DNA of 64,000 nt from Phaeosaccion multiseriatum. Lineage: Eukaryota; Ochrophyta, other classes. The translations under genes and the position numbers were made by a program. Under the pieces are notes generated by a model. It was not told where the DNA came from. It searched no databases and saw nothing but the letters and a program-made list of their open reading frames with translations. The stretch spans positions 5,704,001 through 5,768,000 of the forward strand of contig OZ218952.1 of NCBI GenBank assembly GCA_965112735.1. The letters are read 5' to 3'. Shown in pieces: positions 38,352 through 49,519 of the stretch (within the stretch, counting starts at the first letter, position 1; the number at the start of each line of letters is the position of its first letter).

Positions 38352-41300
38352 TCACCCTTGTCCTTTCTTTTCCGAGGAGTAAGAAGTATGCTGCTCCTGA
38401 GGAGGAGCGTCGGAGGAGGCAGGAGCAGGGGGCGACGAAGCAGAGGCAGGGGCAGAGGACTTGGAAGAGGTAGGGACAGAGGGGGCGGAGGAGGCGGGGT
38501 GGGGTTGCGAGATGACGATGCCGAGGTATTCGTCCCCGCCGCCCGTGCTGCGTTGATCTCGCTGCAACACCGCCGCCAATGACCCGCTCTTCCACCGAAG
38601 TATCGACCCGCGCGTGCGCCGCCGGTGCCCCTGCTTCTGCTCCGTCGGCTCCTCCTGGTGGTTTAGGGGCGGACGCACCAGCTTGAGGCTGATAGGGGGA
38701 ATATCCGCGCTGTCGCCAATGGGCTTTGGGGTGGAGCTGGGCCAGTGTGCGGGCGGTGAGGTTTCGCTTGTCTTGCTTGTCTTGCTTGTCTTGCTTGTCT
38801 TGCTTGTCTCTTTCTCTCTGGCCCGCACAGAGCTCCGGCGGGGGTCTCTGCTGCTGGCACCGCCGCTCCCCGTGCTGTCAATCGCCGCCACCCCATCGCT
38901 GTCTACTGCGATGGAAGCGACGGAGGTGTGGCGTGAGTTACTGTTGCCGTTGCTGTTGCTGATGCTGTTGCTGCGGGTGTTGCTACGACTCATGACCTGG
39001 AGCAGCGAGTTGCTTCTGCCTCCAAGCCCCGGCGTGGGAGCGATAAACACCTGCCTGTCGTCGAGTCTCAGCAGCGGCTGGCTGGGGCGGGGCTGGCTGA
39101 GGAAGGGCATTCCCGTCTGGCTGAGGCGCGGAGAGACCAATGGGGCAATGTCCGGAGCAGATGTGTGTCCCTCGCCCAGAATGGTGTGCCATGAGGCCCG
39201 AGGCTGAGGCCGACTTTGTTGCTGCTGCTGCTGCTGCTGCTGCGGGAAGTGCGGCGGCGGCTGAGGTCCAATCTTTCCGACGACTCGCCCCCTGTCTTCT
39301 GCCTTTGCTCCTCCTCCTCCTCCTCCTCCTGGCAGTCCTGGTGGTGTTGTTACTGCTGCTGCGGTTGCTGGCCACACCCTCCCACTCACATCACTCCCAC
39401 TGGCGAAGTCCGCGCTGAAGTCGCCCTCCTCAACGCGAGCCCTCTCCTCGGCCTTGTTAATGGCCCTCGCCTCCTTTAGGCTCTTCTGCAGCGTGCGGTG
39501 GGCACTGACATACGCCTCCCTCTCGTCCCTCCGAGGCACCAGTTGCGGCCTTTGCCTTCCACGCCGCTCTGCGGCTGCTGCTGCGGCTGTGTGGCTCTCC
39601 TCGAGTGGGGTCCTTGCTCCCTTGGTCTTGACCGCCGCCGACGCCCCCTTTGATAGGCTCTCTTGCTGCTCCTCCGACAGGTGCATGATGTTACTCAGTT
39701 GAGCGATGTCTCCCGCCTTGATCAGCTGGAGGATGCGAGCGGCGTTAACTCCGGTGCGCACCTTGTAGTGCGAGCGAAAGTCTTCCCACTCCTTCTTCTT
39801 GGCGCGGATCTCCTGTTGACTCTGCTTGATTCTGAGGGGGGGGAGGGGGTAGGGGCAGGGGAGGAGGGTCAGCAGACAGGGGAAGGGGCAACGCGGGTGG
39901 TACATGCGAAAGGAGCGCGAAGCAAGCATGGTGAGTGGCCCTCACGGTGGCCCTTACCTCACCCACTCACTCACTCACTCACTCACTCAGTCTCTCACTG
40001 ACTTACTTGGTCTTGAGGGCCCTGAGCCCACCCTCGAGGCGCTCCTTCTCCTCGTCATTCATGCTCAACCGCTCCATGGTTTCCGAGCCCGAGCGTCCCC
40101 TCGACTGAGACGCCGTCTTTAGCTCGGCCAGGTCCTTCTCCACCTTCAGCTGCCTCTCCTTCTCCTCCCCCAGCTGCTGCCGGAGCTGTACGAGCTGCGC
40201 CTCGGCCTCCACCACCTCCTTGGGGCGGGATGGGCTCTCCTCCATGGCCGCACCACCGCGAAGCTCAAACTCCTTCGTGGAAGTAGGGGTGCCGTTCGCG
40301 GGGGCCTCTCCTTCCCTCCCTGTCACGGCCAGCAGGGGCTTGGCGGCGTTCTTCTCGCGGAGGACGATGACGAGTTTAAGCAGCTCTTTCTTCCTCCCTG
40401 CTTCGACCTCCCTCTCCTGCTGCTGCTGGCCGCTGCGGTCGCCGTCGCTGGCGACTTTGCCCTCTCCGCTGTCCCCATCACCCTCTCCATCCTCAGCAGC
40501 GGCAGTGGCTGTGACGTCACTACTGTCAGGGCCGGCGACGGCAGTGGCAGCGGCCGGGCCTGCCTCAAGCTGTGCGAGCACTGCCTTGAGCTGCTTTACC
40601 TCCCCCTTGAGGCGCTTCACCTCAGCCTTCTCGTCCTTGGCGGTGTACAGGGCCGTGTTGGAGGACGAGGCAGAGGCGGACGAGAAGGAGAAGGAGCCTT
40701 TCATACTCGCAGCAGCCGTCTTGGCGCCATTGGCAGGGTCCTTCTTACTGAAGAGTGTGCTACTGCTGCTGCTGCTGGTGGTGGTGGTGCTGTCGATGGT
40801 ACTCCCCTCCTGAGGCTCCACACGTTCCAGCAGAGGGGGAGAAGCTTGAGCCGCCTTTGCGCCCCCCTCACTCGTCGTAGAGGACTTGGAGGTGGCGGCC
40901 TTTACATCCTCCGGGCCTCTCCGTTGCTGCGACCCTCCCCCCCCCCCCCCCTTCCTCCCCCTCCTCTTCCCCCTCCCCCCCGCCCCCCTCCTCCCCCTCC
41001 TCCCCCTCCCTCCTCCCCTCAGGCTACATAGCTCTCGCCTCAGGCTTTGCCGCTCCTCCTCCAAAGCCTCCTGCCCCTCCCCCTCAAAGGCCCTGCTTCT
41101 TCCCAATATGACTGCTAGCTGCTCCACCTCGATGACCGGTGGTGCCCGTGCCGCAGCCAGCGTCTTGTTCGTGGAGCTCTCGCCCCCTGCGGAGGTGATG
41201 CGTGAGGGCGGGCGAAGGAGTACATCCCTGAGCTGTGCCTGGAGCCGCTTGAGCACTTGCGCGTCTTTGTGCAGCTCCTCGCCCTCTCTGCGCACGCTGC

Positions 41301-41485
41301 TGTAGGGCACCTTTTTCTGGCGGCCGAGGCGAATCCGCTCCTCTTGCCACAGATGGCGAAGCGCCCCGCAGCTGCTCAGCGTCACTGTGTCCAGCGCTGC
41401 GGCACACGCCCCTTCAATCTTCCCGTCGAGGTCGGAGGTAGAGAGGGGCGTGGGAGCTTGCCCCGACTGCGCTGCTGTATCACCA

Positions 41486-41517
<32 letters not shown>

Positions 41518-44500
41518 ATCACCAACTGCTGCTGCTACTCCAGGGACTGGCGTCTGCGCCCCCCCCCCCCAGAACGTAAAAGGCGGCCGAGGCCACACCG
41601 ACCCCTCCTCCTCCTTCCTCTGTCCCTCAAGGCCCGACCACTCCGCCAGGCCGCTGAGCTGCTCCACCATCGTGCCTCCTGCCACCACCGTGCTGTTCCT
41701 TACGGCCCCTTGCGAGAGGAAGCTCTGAGCCGCTTGCACTGCCTGCTCGGCGCTCTGCAGCGTGCCCTGTGGACTGCGAATGTTGCTCACTTCGAAGGCC
41801 AACTCGTCCATCTGAAGCTTCTTCTCCGTCAGAAGGGGGTTCACAGAGGCGGCAGTGGAGGTGGAGGAAGTCAAGGAAAGGGGCTGCCCTTCCTCGTCCA
41901 CAATGGCGACGACCTTGAGGTTGTGCACATCCACCCACGCCGCCACGAGCTTGCACAGCAGGATCTCCTTGCGTGTTGGTCGCGGCTTGGCCCCCTGCTC
42001 CAGAGGATGGCAGTGCATGGGGGGTGGGGGTGGGTTAGGCGTCCTGTAAGCGCCCGCTCTGGGTGTGGGATGGGACGGACGGCACAGAACAGAAAGCAGC
42101 AAGCCCACGAGCACACACACACACACACGCACGCACGCACATACGCACCTGAATGAGGCGCAGTGCGATGCCCTCAAGCTGGGTGGGAATGGCCAGCGCT
42201 GCCTCCTCTCGGCCCTCCCTGCCCACCTCCCATACCAACACGCCGAGGAGACACGACGCCGCGGCGGGACTGAGCTCTCCCCCGCCCAACAACACGGCGT
42301 GGTGCAGTTCCTGCGTGATGTGTCGCCTCGTGGGGAAGGCAAGCACGGTGGCGGGGCAGGTGGCGATGGCTGCCAGGAGCGTGTTGACGCAGAGGAGGCG
42401 GAGGTACGCCCTCTCCGCCGCCGCCGCGAGATTTGCCTCCTCCAGCAGGCTGTTCACTCCCTTTCCCTCTCCTCGGCCCTTGAAGGTGGCTGAACCCTGG
42501 AGCAGGTACTCGATGCAACCCTTGGTGGCTTCAAAGTCGTCCCCTGACCCTGCACCCTCCCTCTCCTCCGGCGGCAGCAGCAGCAGCAGTCCCGTGACTC
42601 GTCGCTTGCACGCTCGGAGCTCCTCGAGGCTGGTCATGCCCATTCGATTGGCCAGTACGGAATACAAAAAACCAATGGAGGCGCACATTTGCCGCAGAAT
42701 GGCTCGGGGGAGCAACTCCGGCCCCTCGAGTGCCATCCGCTGACCCTTGTCCTCCTGGTCGCCACTGCCGCCGCTGCTGCTGCTGAGAAGAACCAGGAGC
42801 GCTTCGTGTGCTTCGTGCGAGGGCCCTTGTTGTTGCTCCGAGTCGGGAGTAGCAGTGGAAGGCGGGGCGAAGGACAGCCGCAGACTGTACACAAGAGCCG
42901 CCATCTCAAAGACGCTGCTCGCCACGCCGCTCTTGCTGTCCCTTGGGCAGCTGTGCGGGGTGGTGAGCTCTCTCAGCGTGTAGTCCAGAAGCCTGGCAGT
43001 GGAGTCGTCGTTGGTCCCTGCCCCCCTGTGCCTGCGTTGCATGTTGGAATCAAACATGTCCTTCTGTATGGCCTGCATTTCAAACACCAACGCAAACATG
43101 GGGTCCGCTTCATCCGCCTCTCTGTTGGAAGCAGTGGCGAGCTGAATTTCCTCCGCCTCCAGTTCCTCCTCTGCCCTGCGAGCCGCCTCCTCCTTGGCGA
43201 GGTTTTCCTTCTTGGCCTGCGCGCGACTCTCGTACATGTTATCAATGTCCCCTTTAAGCTCTTGCACGGTCTTGAGACACCCGTCCAGCTGATCCTGCAC
43301 GGCCTCTGCCTCCTGCACCACCCAAGCCTGCTGCCGCTCGACGCTTCTGAGCTCGGCATCCTTGTCCGCGTCATCAATGGCAGTCTGTATGGCGTCGTTC
43401 TTTTGACGCAGTTGCGCGTTGAGCTGCTGTAGCGCGTCAAAGTCTGCCCGGATCGTGGCCTTTCGCTTCAACTCGATGGTGTCATCGGTTTCTAGCTTGG
43501 TAAGCGCCCGAGCAGCGTTTTGCCGCCTTTGAATCTCGTACTGGTGCAAGCTGGATTGCCCCTTCTCGTCCCGCTCGCCTTGGCGGTCTTGGTCTTGATT
43601 CCTTCTCTTGCCCCCTCCTCCTGTCTGCCCCCGCTGCTGCTCCTCCTGCTCCTTTTGCTCCTGTTGCTGCTCTTCGACGGCCTTGAGACTGGCCAGGGCA
43701 TCTTGCAGCCGCTCCTTTTCCATCTTGACTTCCGTCTCCTCTTTGCTGATCCTGTTGATGCGGTCCTGCTGCTTGCGAAGGATCTCCAGCGAGTCCTCCG
43801 CCTTTCGACTGAGCCTGAGCTTCAATGCCTTAAACTCCTCGCTGTCCTCCACGCCAAGGTTGGCCATATTCTTCTCCACACTCCGCTGCTCCTTTTCTAG
43901 CACTGCTATCCGAGCGCAAGTCTCTACAATCTTGTTGCCAAGCTCCCGCTGCTTTTGCTCCTGTTCCCGCTGGACTCTGGCCTTTTCCTCCTGCACCGTC
44001 TTTACCCAGTCGGCGGATAACCCGGATATGCGCGTCTTGAGACTAGCCATGGCCTTGCCCCGGTTCCCTTCGTGCAGAACAATCATGTGATCTACGGCGT
44101 TTTTGAGCTGATCCGCATCTTCCGCTGCCCTGTCCGCCTCGTTTTCCTGCGAGAGACGAGAGAGGGAAAGGTTGCGTGATGCGATTGGGGGAGAGTTAAA
44201 ACCAAGAACCTCGGAGCGGGACTTTTTTACACCCGGACGCCCCGCGAGAAGATATGTGAATGCCCCCCCAGGCCCGGGCCCCCTCACCATTCTGTCGAGC
44301 ATGTCGTCGTCTTGCCACTGCCTCTCTGTCCGTTTGGAGCACCAGAGGTCCACCTTCTGCAGAGACTGATGCCCACTGGGCGCGCGAAACATGCCATTCA
44401 GCCGCCGCAGGTTGGAGATGGTTTGGAGACGCTGCTCCCGGTCGTCTGGCTGGTCGAACTGGAGGGTCTCTCGATCTTCCCCCACCGTCTTTCCGCCCCC

Positions 44501-45199
44501 TTTGCTCATGAGCGACAACATGGCATTGGCGGAAGCTGCGGCCTCCTCCTCGTCCTCTTGCTCCTCTTCCGGCCCCTGAGCCGCAAAAGTGCTCCCCGCC
44601 TGGGTCTTTCCGTGCCCAAGCGATGCTTGCCACGGAGGAGTGTCAATCATCTTGATTAGATTGGCCACTCGAGCCGTGGCGCCGTCCACATCAGAGAACA
44701 GCTTCCGCAGGGACGCATCCCTCTCCGCCGCCTCGAACGCCTCCAGCTCCTCCTCTGCAAATTTCTCCCAGTCCTCTGCTTCTTGCGGCGCCCTCGACTC
44801 ATTTTTCTCGGGAGGGAGGAGCGCGTCAACCCTCTCCAGCATACTTTTCATTTTTTGGGTACGACTCAGGACGTCGCTCATAGAAGCAACGTTTGCGGCT
44901 GCTGCTTCGCTGCTCATGTTACTGGCACTGGGTGTGGCGGCACTGGTGGTGGCGGTAATGGTACTGCTGGCACTGCTGGTCATTGGCCATGGCGTGGAGG
45001 GCCACTCTTCTTCTCCTACTTTCCGCCAAGGCCGGCCCCTCCTCCTGCTGCTGTGAATGCCCATAGAGGGCGAGGACGGCCACATTTTCCCCTTGCCTCC
45101 TCCACACAGAAGCAAGCAGCAGAGAAGGAAGGCTCCTGCCCTGCCGCAGCCAGGAGGGGCCGAGAGGGGGGGGGGGATTACTTTTGGTTGAAACGCCAT
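38352..45199 (-). CDS. Very large coiled-coil protein of unknown function
   Basis: Four minus-strand exons (44288-45199, 42149-44146, 40007-41994, 38352-39831) encode 2,125 residues. Phases close exactly. I do not recognise the family. The N terminus MAFQPKVIPPPL is followed by a hydrophobic stretch (AGAFLLCCLLLCGG), possibly a signal anchor. Residues about 350-640 are a strong coiled coil dense in E, K, Q and R (KIVETCARIAVLEKEQRSVE). A helical domain follows (LYSVLANRMGMTSLEELRAC), then low-complexity runs of S, G, A and Q. A second coiled coil (QLVQLRQQLGEEKERQLKVE) leads into a Ser/Pro-rich tail ending SEKKGQG. The first intron (44147-44287) is 141 nt and stop-free, so it could be coding. 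A scaffold or motor-adaptor role is possible but unproven. Its upstream side abuts a foldback transposon. Confidence 0.75.
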
Positions 45200-45238
45200 T
45201 TTGACAGCAGCCTTTTTACTACGGGAGAAAAGGGGAAG

Positions 45239-45704
45239 AATCGCCCAAATCGCCCGAAATCGCGACCAAAATGTTTTTTGCACATACTCAGGAAAATGAC
45301 GCTGGGAGAAGCGCTATAGCTGTTCGTGTAGCTCTTTGAGATCCCCACCGATCTATGGTCTTTCGGCTTTCATCGCCTCTTCCCTGCCGTAGTTGTCAGC
45401 ATTTCTGCACCCGCAACCCCCCCGGGGGGAGAAGGCGGATGTGCACGCCACGGAAATCGCTCATGGGCAGCTTGCCCGCCCTTCTGCAAGAGAACAGGCG
45501 TAGCGCTACGGCGGCTAAGCAGCAGGACTCTTGGCAAGCCTGGTGCGATTCTCCCCCCCCCGGGAAGGGGATACTATGCTGACAACTACGGAAGGGAAGA
45601 GGGGATGAAAGCCGAGAGACCATGGATCGGTGGGGATCTCAAAGAGCTACACGAAGAGCTATAGCGCTTCTCCTTCTCCCAGCGTCATATTCTTGAGTAT
45701 GTGT
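45239..45704. mobile_element. Foldback (long inverted-repeat) element, copy 1
   Basis: Arms at about 45281-45410 and 45576-45704 are inverted repeats of each other, sharing GAGATCCCCACCGATC, GTTGTCAGCAT and AGAAGCGCTATAGCT or their complements. Divergence between the arms is low. The non-repeated middle is GC-rich and has no gene. Comparison with copy 2 at 51242-51754 shows similarity extending left to about 45239. The left end is about 40 bp from the start codon of the coiled-coil gene, so the element probably supplies its leader or promoter. No transposase is encoded, so it is non-autonomous. Confidence 0.85.
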
Positions 45705-45841
45705 GATATAAACTAAATAAAAAAAATAAATAAAAAAATGTCTGGTATGAACTTTTCATTGGAATTTTTTTTGTATTGAATGAGACAGTTCCAGCAAGTA
45801 TGGCAAACTTTCTTTAGGAGGACTCTGAATTTTTCCTCGGT

Positions 45842-45936
45842 AACGACGTACTCAAGTGGTTAAGAGGATCGCCTGCTAGTATTACTTTGAAAGTGATTGT
45901 GCTCTGCACGCGAGAGTTCGAATCTCTCCGTCGTTG
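45842..45936 (+). tRNA. tRNA-Ser(GCT) with anticodon-loop intron
   Basis: Acceptor strands AACGACG and CGTCGTT pair fully. D-arm CTC/GAG holds AAGTGGTTAA. The anticodon stem ATCGC/GTGAT encloses CTGCTA, a 13-nt intron (about 45876-45888) and A, giving anticodon GCT. A long variable arm (TGTGCTCTGCACGC) marks a class II serine tRNA. The T-arm is GAGAG-TTCGAAT-CTCTC. A run of six or more T at about 45943 is a pol III terminator. The intron one base 3' of the anticodon is canonical for nuclear pre-tRNAs. Confidence 0.9.
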
Positions 45937-45965
45937 CTCGACTTTTTTATTATCTTTTTTGTGTA

Positions 45966-45991
45966 GTTCGAATCTCTCCAGCATCGCGAGA
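45966..45991 (+). repeat. Partial T-arm repeat of the tRNA-Ser gene
   Basis: GTTCGAATCTCTCC of the tRNA-Ser T-arm (45916-45929) recurs exactly at 45967-45980, followed by CGCGAG and another T run. It looks like a slippage or retroposed 3' fragment. Confidence 0.7.
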
Positions 45992-46021
45992 TTTTTTTTA
46001 CTTTTTTTCTTTATTTTTTCC

Positions 46022-46372
46022 CACTCATTGGCGGAAATACGTCAAGGGGCCTCCCTTGTGACAAATTATGTGCCAGCCATGAGCTGCGGCGCCGCGGAGA
46101 GTGTCTCCTTCAAGTGGGGAGCCCTCCACACAGCGCGATATGTGTCTCTCACCCGGTCCTGTAGCTACCTCCTCCTCACTCACGCTCGCGCCCACACCCA
46201 CGCTCGCACCCACGCACGCACCCACGCCGCTACTGCTACTCACAGCTGTGGTGAGCACTCCCTTGATGCCCACGCGACTGTCGCATGGCAGCACGCTGTC
46301 AAGGCGCAGCTCGGGCTCTGAGGGCAGCAAGTGGTCATAGTCCCTCACGTTCTCCTCCTCCTCCCCCTCCTC
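46022..46372 (-). pseudogene. Duplicated gene fragment, copy A
   Basis: This 0.35-kb block recurs at 52668-52983 with about 95 percent identity by eye. On the minus strand it can be read as two C-terminal exons: one with RDYDHLLPSEPELRLDSVLP ending at a GTGAGT donor, and one with DRVRDTYRAVWRAPH ending in QLMAGT and a stop. The protein is not recognised. The coding side is cut off at about 46373 by the LTR element. The intron between holds degenerate CACGC repeats. Confidence 0.6.
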
Positions 46373-46378
46373 CCCCTC

Positions 46379-46597
46379 TGTTGGAAGGCCTGTTGGAAGG
46401 TCACGGGATAGGCATTGGGGATGTTGGAAGGCCTCAACATGGTCGGTGTGTCCTATATTACGTAGATCCTGAGTGGCAATGGGCCGCTCAGTGAAGGTAA
46501 ACTTGGTACGGAGAGCCTAGCAGCAGGGCTTGCAAACGGGTTCCATCCCGGCTAATATACCGAGTGTTACCACTTGTCTAAGCGGCTTAAGTCCCAA
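46379..46597 (+). repeat. 5' LTR of Ty3/gypsy-type element
   Basis: The segment beginning TGTTGGAAGG matches 48969-49190. Shared blocks include GGTCGGTGTGTCCTATATTA, GTGAAGGTAAACTTGGTACG and CACTTGTCTAAGCGGCTTAA. The copies differ by scattered substitutions and small indels, so insertion is not recent. No clear target-site duplication is visible. Confidence 0.75.
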
Positions 46598-47090
46598 GGT
46601 GTGGCGTGGGACATCCCTGCCGCCGTTGAGGCAGCGGACGTGGCTGCGACGCTCTCGGCCACAGCAGCAGCCGCAGCAGGCGGCGGTGGAGGAGGAGTTG
46701 GCGCAGGAAGAGGAGGAGGAGGAGGAGGAGGCAGAGGAGGAGGAGGAGGAGGAGGAGGAGGAGGAGGAGGGGGAAGGGGGGGAGGAGGCGGTGACGGATT
46801 CACAGTTGGCGGGCGAGAGGATGGAGAGACGCCAGCAGTGAGGGGCGAGACGATGGAGAGACTCCAGCGGCTGACCCCGAGGCCCATGCGGCTGCAGCGA
46901 GCGAGGCAGCAGCGCTGGCAGACGTGGAGTCCGCACGGCAGGCTGCTACACCGCAATTTGGTTGGTCCCTCCCTGGTGTTCCTCCGGCAGTGGGTGCGCA
47001 GTCGTGCGCAGCCCGCATACTGCATGGGGCTCGTACTCATGAGCCAGCGTGGTGGGTGAAGGCGCAGCAGCAGGACGCTGAGTTGGAGGG

Positions 47091-48961
47091 GTGGCGTCAG
47101 AAGGTCTTGACAGCCTCCCCGGGCGAGGGGGTGTTCGATGCGGGCCGGGGGAGTTCTCTCTCGATGGCGATGGAGTCCTTCGTCGCAAGTGGGCCCCCGG
47201 GGGGGGACGGTGGCGAGTAGAGCGAACGAGGTTGCAGCTCTGTGTCCCCAAGGCGCTCAAGCCTGCTCTATTGCATGCCACTCACGGCGACGCGGTCTCA
47301 GGCGGGCACCACGGGCCCGGGCGGATGCTGGACGCGCTGCAGGAGCGAGTGTGGTGGCCCTACATGAACGGGCACACGTTGTACTGGGCCCGTTCGTGTC
47401 TTGCGTGCCAGACACGCAAGACGACACCACGGAGGCGCCCTCCGCAGGTGCCGCTCTCGTCCATATCATCGGAGGCTGTGAATGGGCCCTGGGCGGGTAT
47501 GGGTGCTGACGTGGCCGGACCATTCCTCATGGCCATGGGGGGGGAGGAGTACATTTTGGTGTTTCAAGACTGGTTCACCAAATGGACGGTGGTGGTGCCA
47601 TTGTGCGCCAAGGACTATACGGCGGAGGGCATTGCTCGGGCATTCGTACGGCATGTAGTGACGGTGCTGGGGGCGCCCAAGGTGCTGGTCAGTGACCAAG
47701 GGTCGCAATTCACGAGCACGCTAAGCAAGCAATGGCCGATGTGCTGCGCGTACTCCAGACATCACAAGTCTTCACTACGCCGATGCATCAGCAAGCCAAT
47801 GGGCAAGTGGAGCGCTTCATGGCAACGATGAAGGACATGCTGGCGACGACGGTGGAGACCCAGATGCAGCTGTGGCCTGAGTATGCTCCCGCGCTCACGT
47901 ACGCGTACAACTGCAGGGCTCACAAGACCACAGGCCTCTCCCCGTACTATACTCTCTTTGGTCGCCACCCCCCGGTGCCGCTTCAAGCGATGCTGCCTGC
48001 TCTCGAGGAGGATGGATCGTTTGAGACGCCTTCGGCATGGGTGCATGAGCTGAGGGCGCGGATGGCAGCAGCGGCGCAGGTGGTGACGGGCAGGCGCGAG
48101 GAGCACCGTAGCAGACTTCAGCTCAAGAACCGTGAGCGTCGCTGGCCAGCGCCGATGTCTCCGGGCACCAAGGTGTGGTTGTACCAGCCAGGGGGGGCGG
48201 GGCAGGAGGAGGGTGAGGCCATGGAGGAGCAGAAGGCACTGACTCTCAAGGCGCTGAGTCATGCTTGGGACGGACCGTTCGAAGTCCTGGCTTGGCCCAC
48301 ACAGCAGGCCTTTCAGGCGCGACATGGTGGGGTTCTCAACGATGAGCACCACGCGGTGATGCGCCGTAGCACGGTGTATCTGGATGTGCCGAGGGTCAGA
48401 GGCGGGGGAGTGGAGTTCAAGCTAGGGGCGTACCATCGGGACCTCACCAAGCCGTTCGTTGATGGGGTGAGTGGCCAGCCGCAAGGGCTACCAGACGGGT
48501 TCGCTCGATACCACATCCGTTACTGCTCAGCCCACTGGGGTACTACTAGTGCACTGCAGGAGAAGCGCAGCGTGACCGACGGGGAGGTAGGGGTAGGGCG
48601 GGAGCCGGAGCTGGCGCGGATAGTGAAGATGAGGTGGCGTAAGGCCATAGGGCAGCCACTCCGGCGCGAGTACTGTGTACGTTGGGCTGTACGGGAGGGC
48701 GGCAGCTATCAGGCGTGGGAGTGGCTGGGACGATTGGCTCTTGCGGCGCGGCGAGAGGGCTGCAATCGAGGCATTCGAGGACTCTTTGGCGCCAGGGGCG
48801 TTGGACCCGGGAGTGCAGGGCAAGCGTGGGCAGAGGTCCAAGCGAGAGCGCACCGTGCGCGCCATGTTGCACGAGAAGTGGGGGATGGGCATCGCTGCGG
48901 AGACGGCGCAACATTTGGGGTTCTAGACCTTGCGGTGGTGGTGGTCGAAGAGGGGGGATAG
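47091..48961 (+). pseudogene. Ty3/gypsy integrase with C-terminal chromodomain-like module, frameshifted
   Basis: The first frame (to about 47731) has the H2C2 zinc-binding region (HATHGDAVSGGHHG and CLACQ) and the first two integrase aspartates (GADVAGPF and SDQGSQF). The second frame (47732-48961) continues with the catalytic glutamate region NGQVERFM, a GPY/F-like block and a tail with IVKMRWRK, REYCVRWAV and QAWEW, the pattern of a chromodomain. A single-base frame change near 47731 separates the two. Another break lies near 47130, where an upstream frame carries QQQDAELEGWRQKV. Chromodomain integrases steer insertion to particular chromatin. This copy cannot make an intact protein unless frameshifting occurs. 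Confidence 0.88.
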
Positions 48962-48968
48962 GCATAGG

Positions 48969-49190
48969 GGATGTTGGAAGGTCACGGGATAGGCATTGGG
49001 GATGTTGGAAGGTCACGGGATAACCATTGGTTTTGGTCGGTGTGTCCTATATTACGTAGATTCTGAGTGGCAATAAGCCGTTCAGTGAAGGTAAACTTGG
49101 TACGGAGAGCCTAGCAGCAGGGCTTGCAAACGAATTCCATCCCAACTGATACCGAGTGCTACCACTTGTCTAAGCGGCTTAAGTCGCTTT
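48969..49190 (+). repeat. 3' LTR of Ty3/gypsy-type element
   Basis: It matches the 5' LTR at 46379-46597. A short unit GATGTTGGAAGGTCACGGGA is repeated at its left end (about 48968 and 49000). The end shared with the 5' copy is GGCTTAAGTC. Confidence 0.75.
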
Positions 49191-49519
49191 TACAGGACGT
49201 ACCACCCTCCTCTGCTGGCCCCACCCGTGATGGTAAAGGGCACCGTCACCCACTGCTCCGCGTGACTCACATCGACCAACCGGACGCCATCCACTATCTC
49301 TTTTATTACATCTCTCCCTCTCCTTCGCCTTCCCCCCCCCCTCCCTCCCGTCCAAACCTCCCTCTTTCACCCACCTCTCCTCTCGCACTCCGCCTGGTGT
49401 TGTAGTACCTCCTCCACCCTCGCCTTGGTGTTTAGTAGCCTCTGCGGGTCAGATGAGTCAATGACATTGGTGGTACAGCCGCAGCAGCAGCAGCAGCATC
49501 GCACTCAGCACCATCAGCA
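49191..49519. other. Region between the LTR element and the Myb-like gene
   Basis: Pyrimidine-rich sequence near 49310-49390 and CAG repeats at 49484-49500. No gene is supported. Confidence 0.5.

Larger units (their letters stand above)
46379..49190 (+). mobile_element. Deleted Ty3/gypsy (chromovirus-like) LTR retrotransposon
   Basis: The element is 2.8 kb between LTR ends, far shorter than the 5-6 kb or more of complete members. The interior holds only the end of pol: an integrase zinc-binding region, a catalytic core and a chromodomain-like tail. No gag, protease, reverse transcriptase or RNase H was found. A (GAG)n tract at about 46690-46785 occupies the place of the lost part. It is inserted in duplicated fragment A. 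Confidence 0.85.

Noticed and set aside
40003-42342. Coiled-coil gene exon extended to the full open frame (to 42342)
   Set aside because: Beyond 41994 the frame overlaps the previous coding exon in another frame. Splice sites at 42148 and 41995 join the two in phase.
46530-46841. Glu-rich 103-codon ORF at the left of the LTR element
   Set aside because: It comes from a (GAG)n tract. Neighbouring frames give poly-Gly or poly-Pro equally well.
47091-48961. Active autonomous retrotransposon
   Set aside because: Reverse transcriptase, RNase H, protease and gag are absent, the integrase frame is broken, and the LTRs have diverged.
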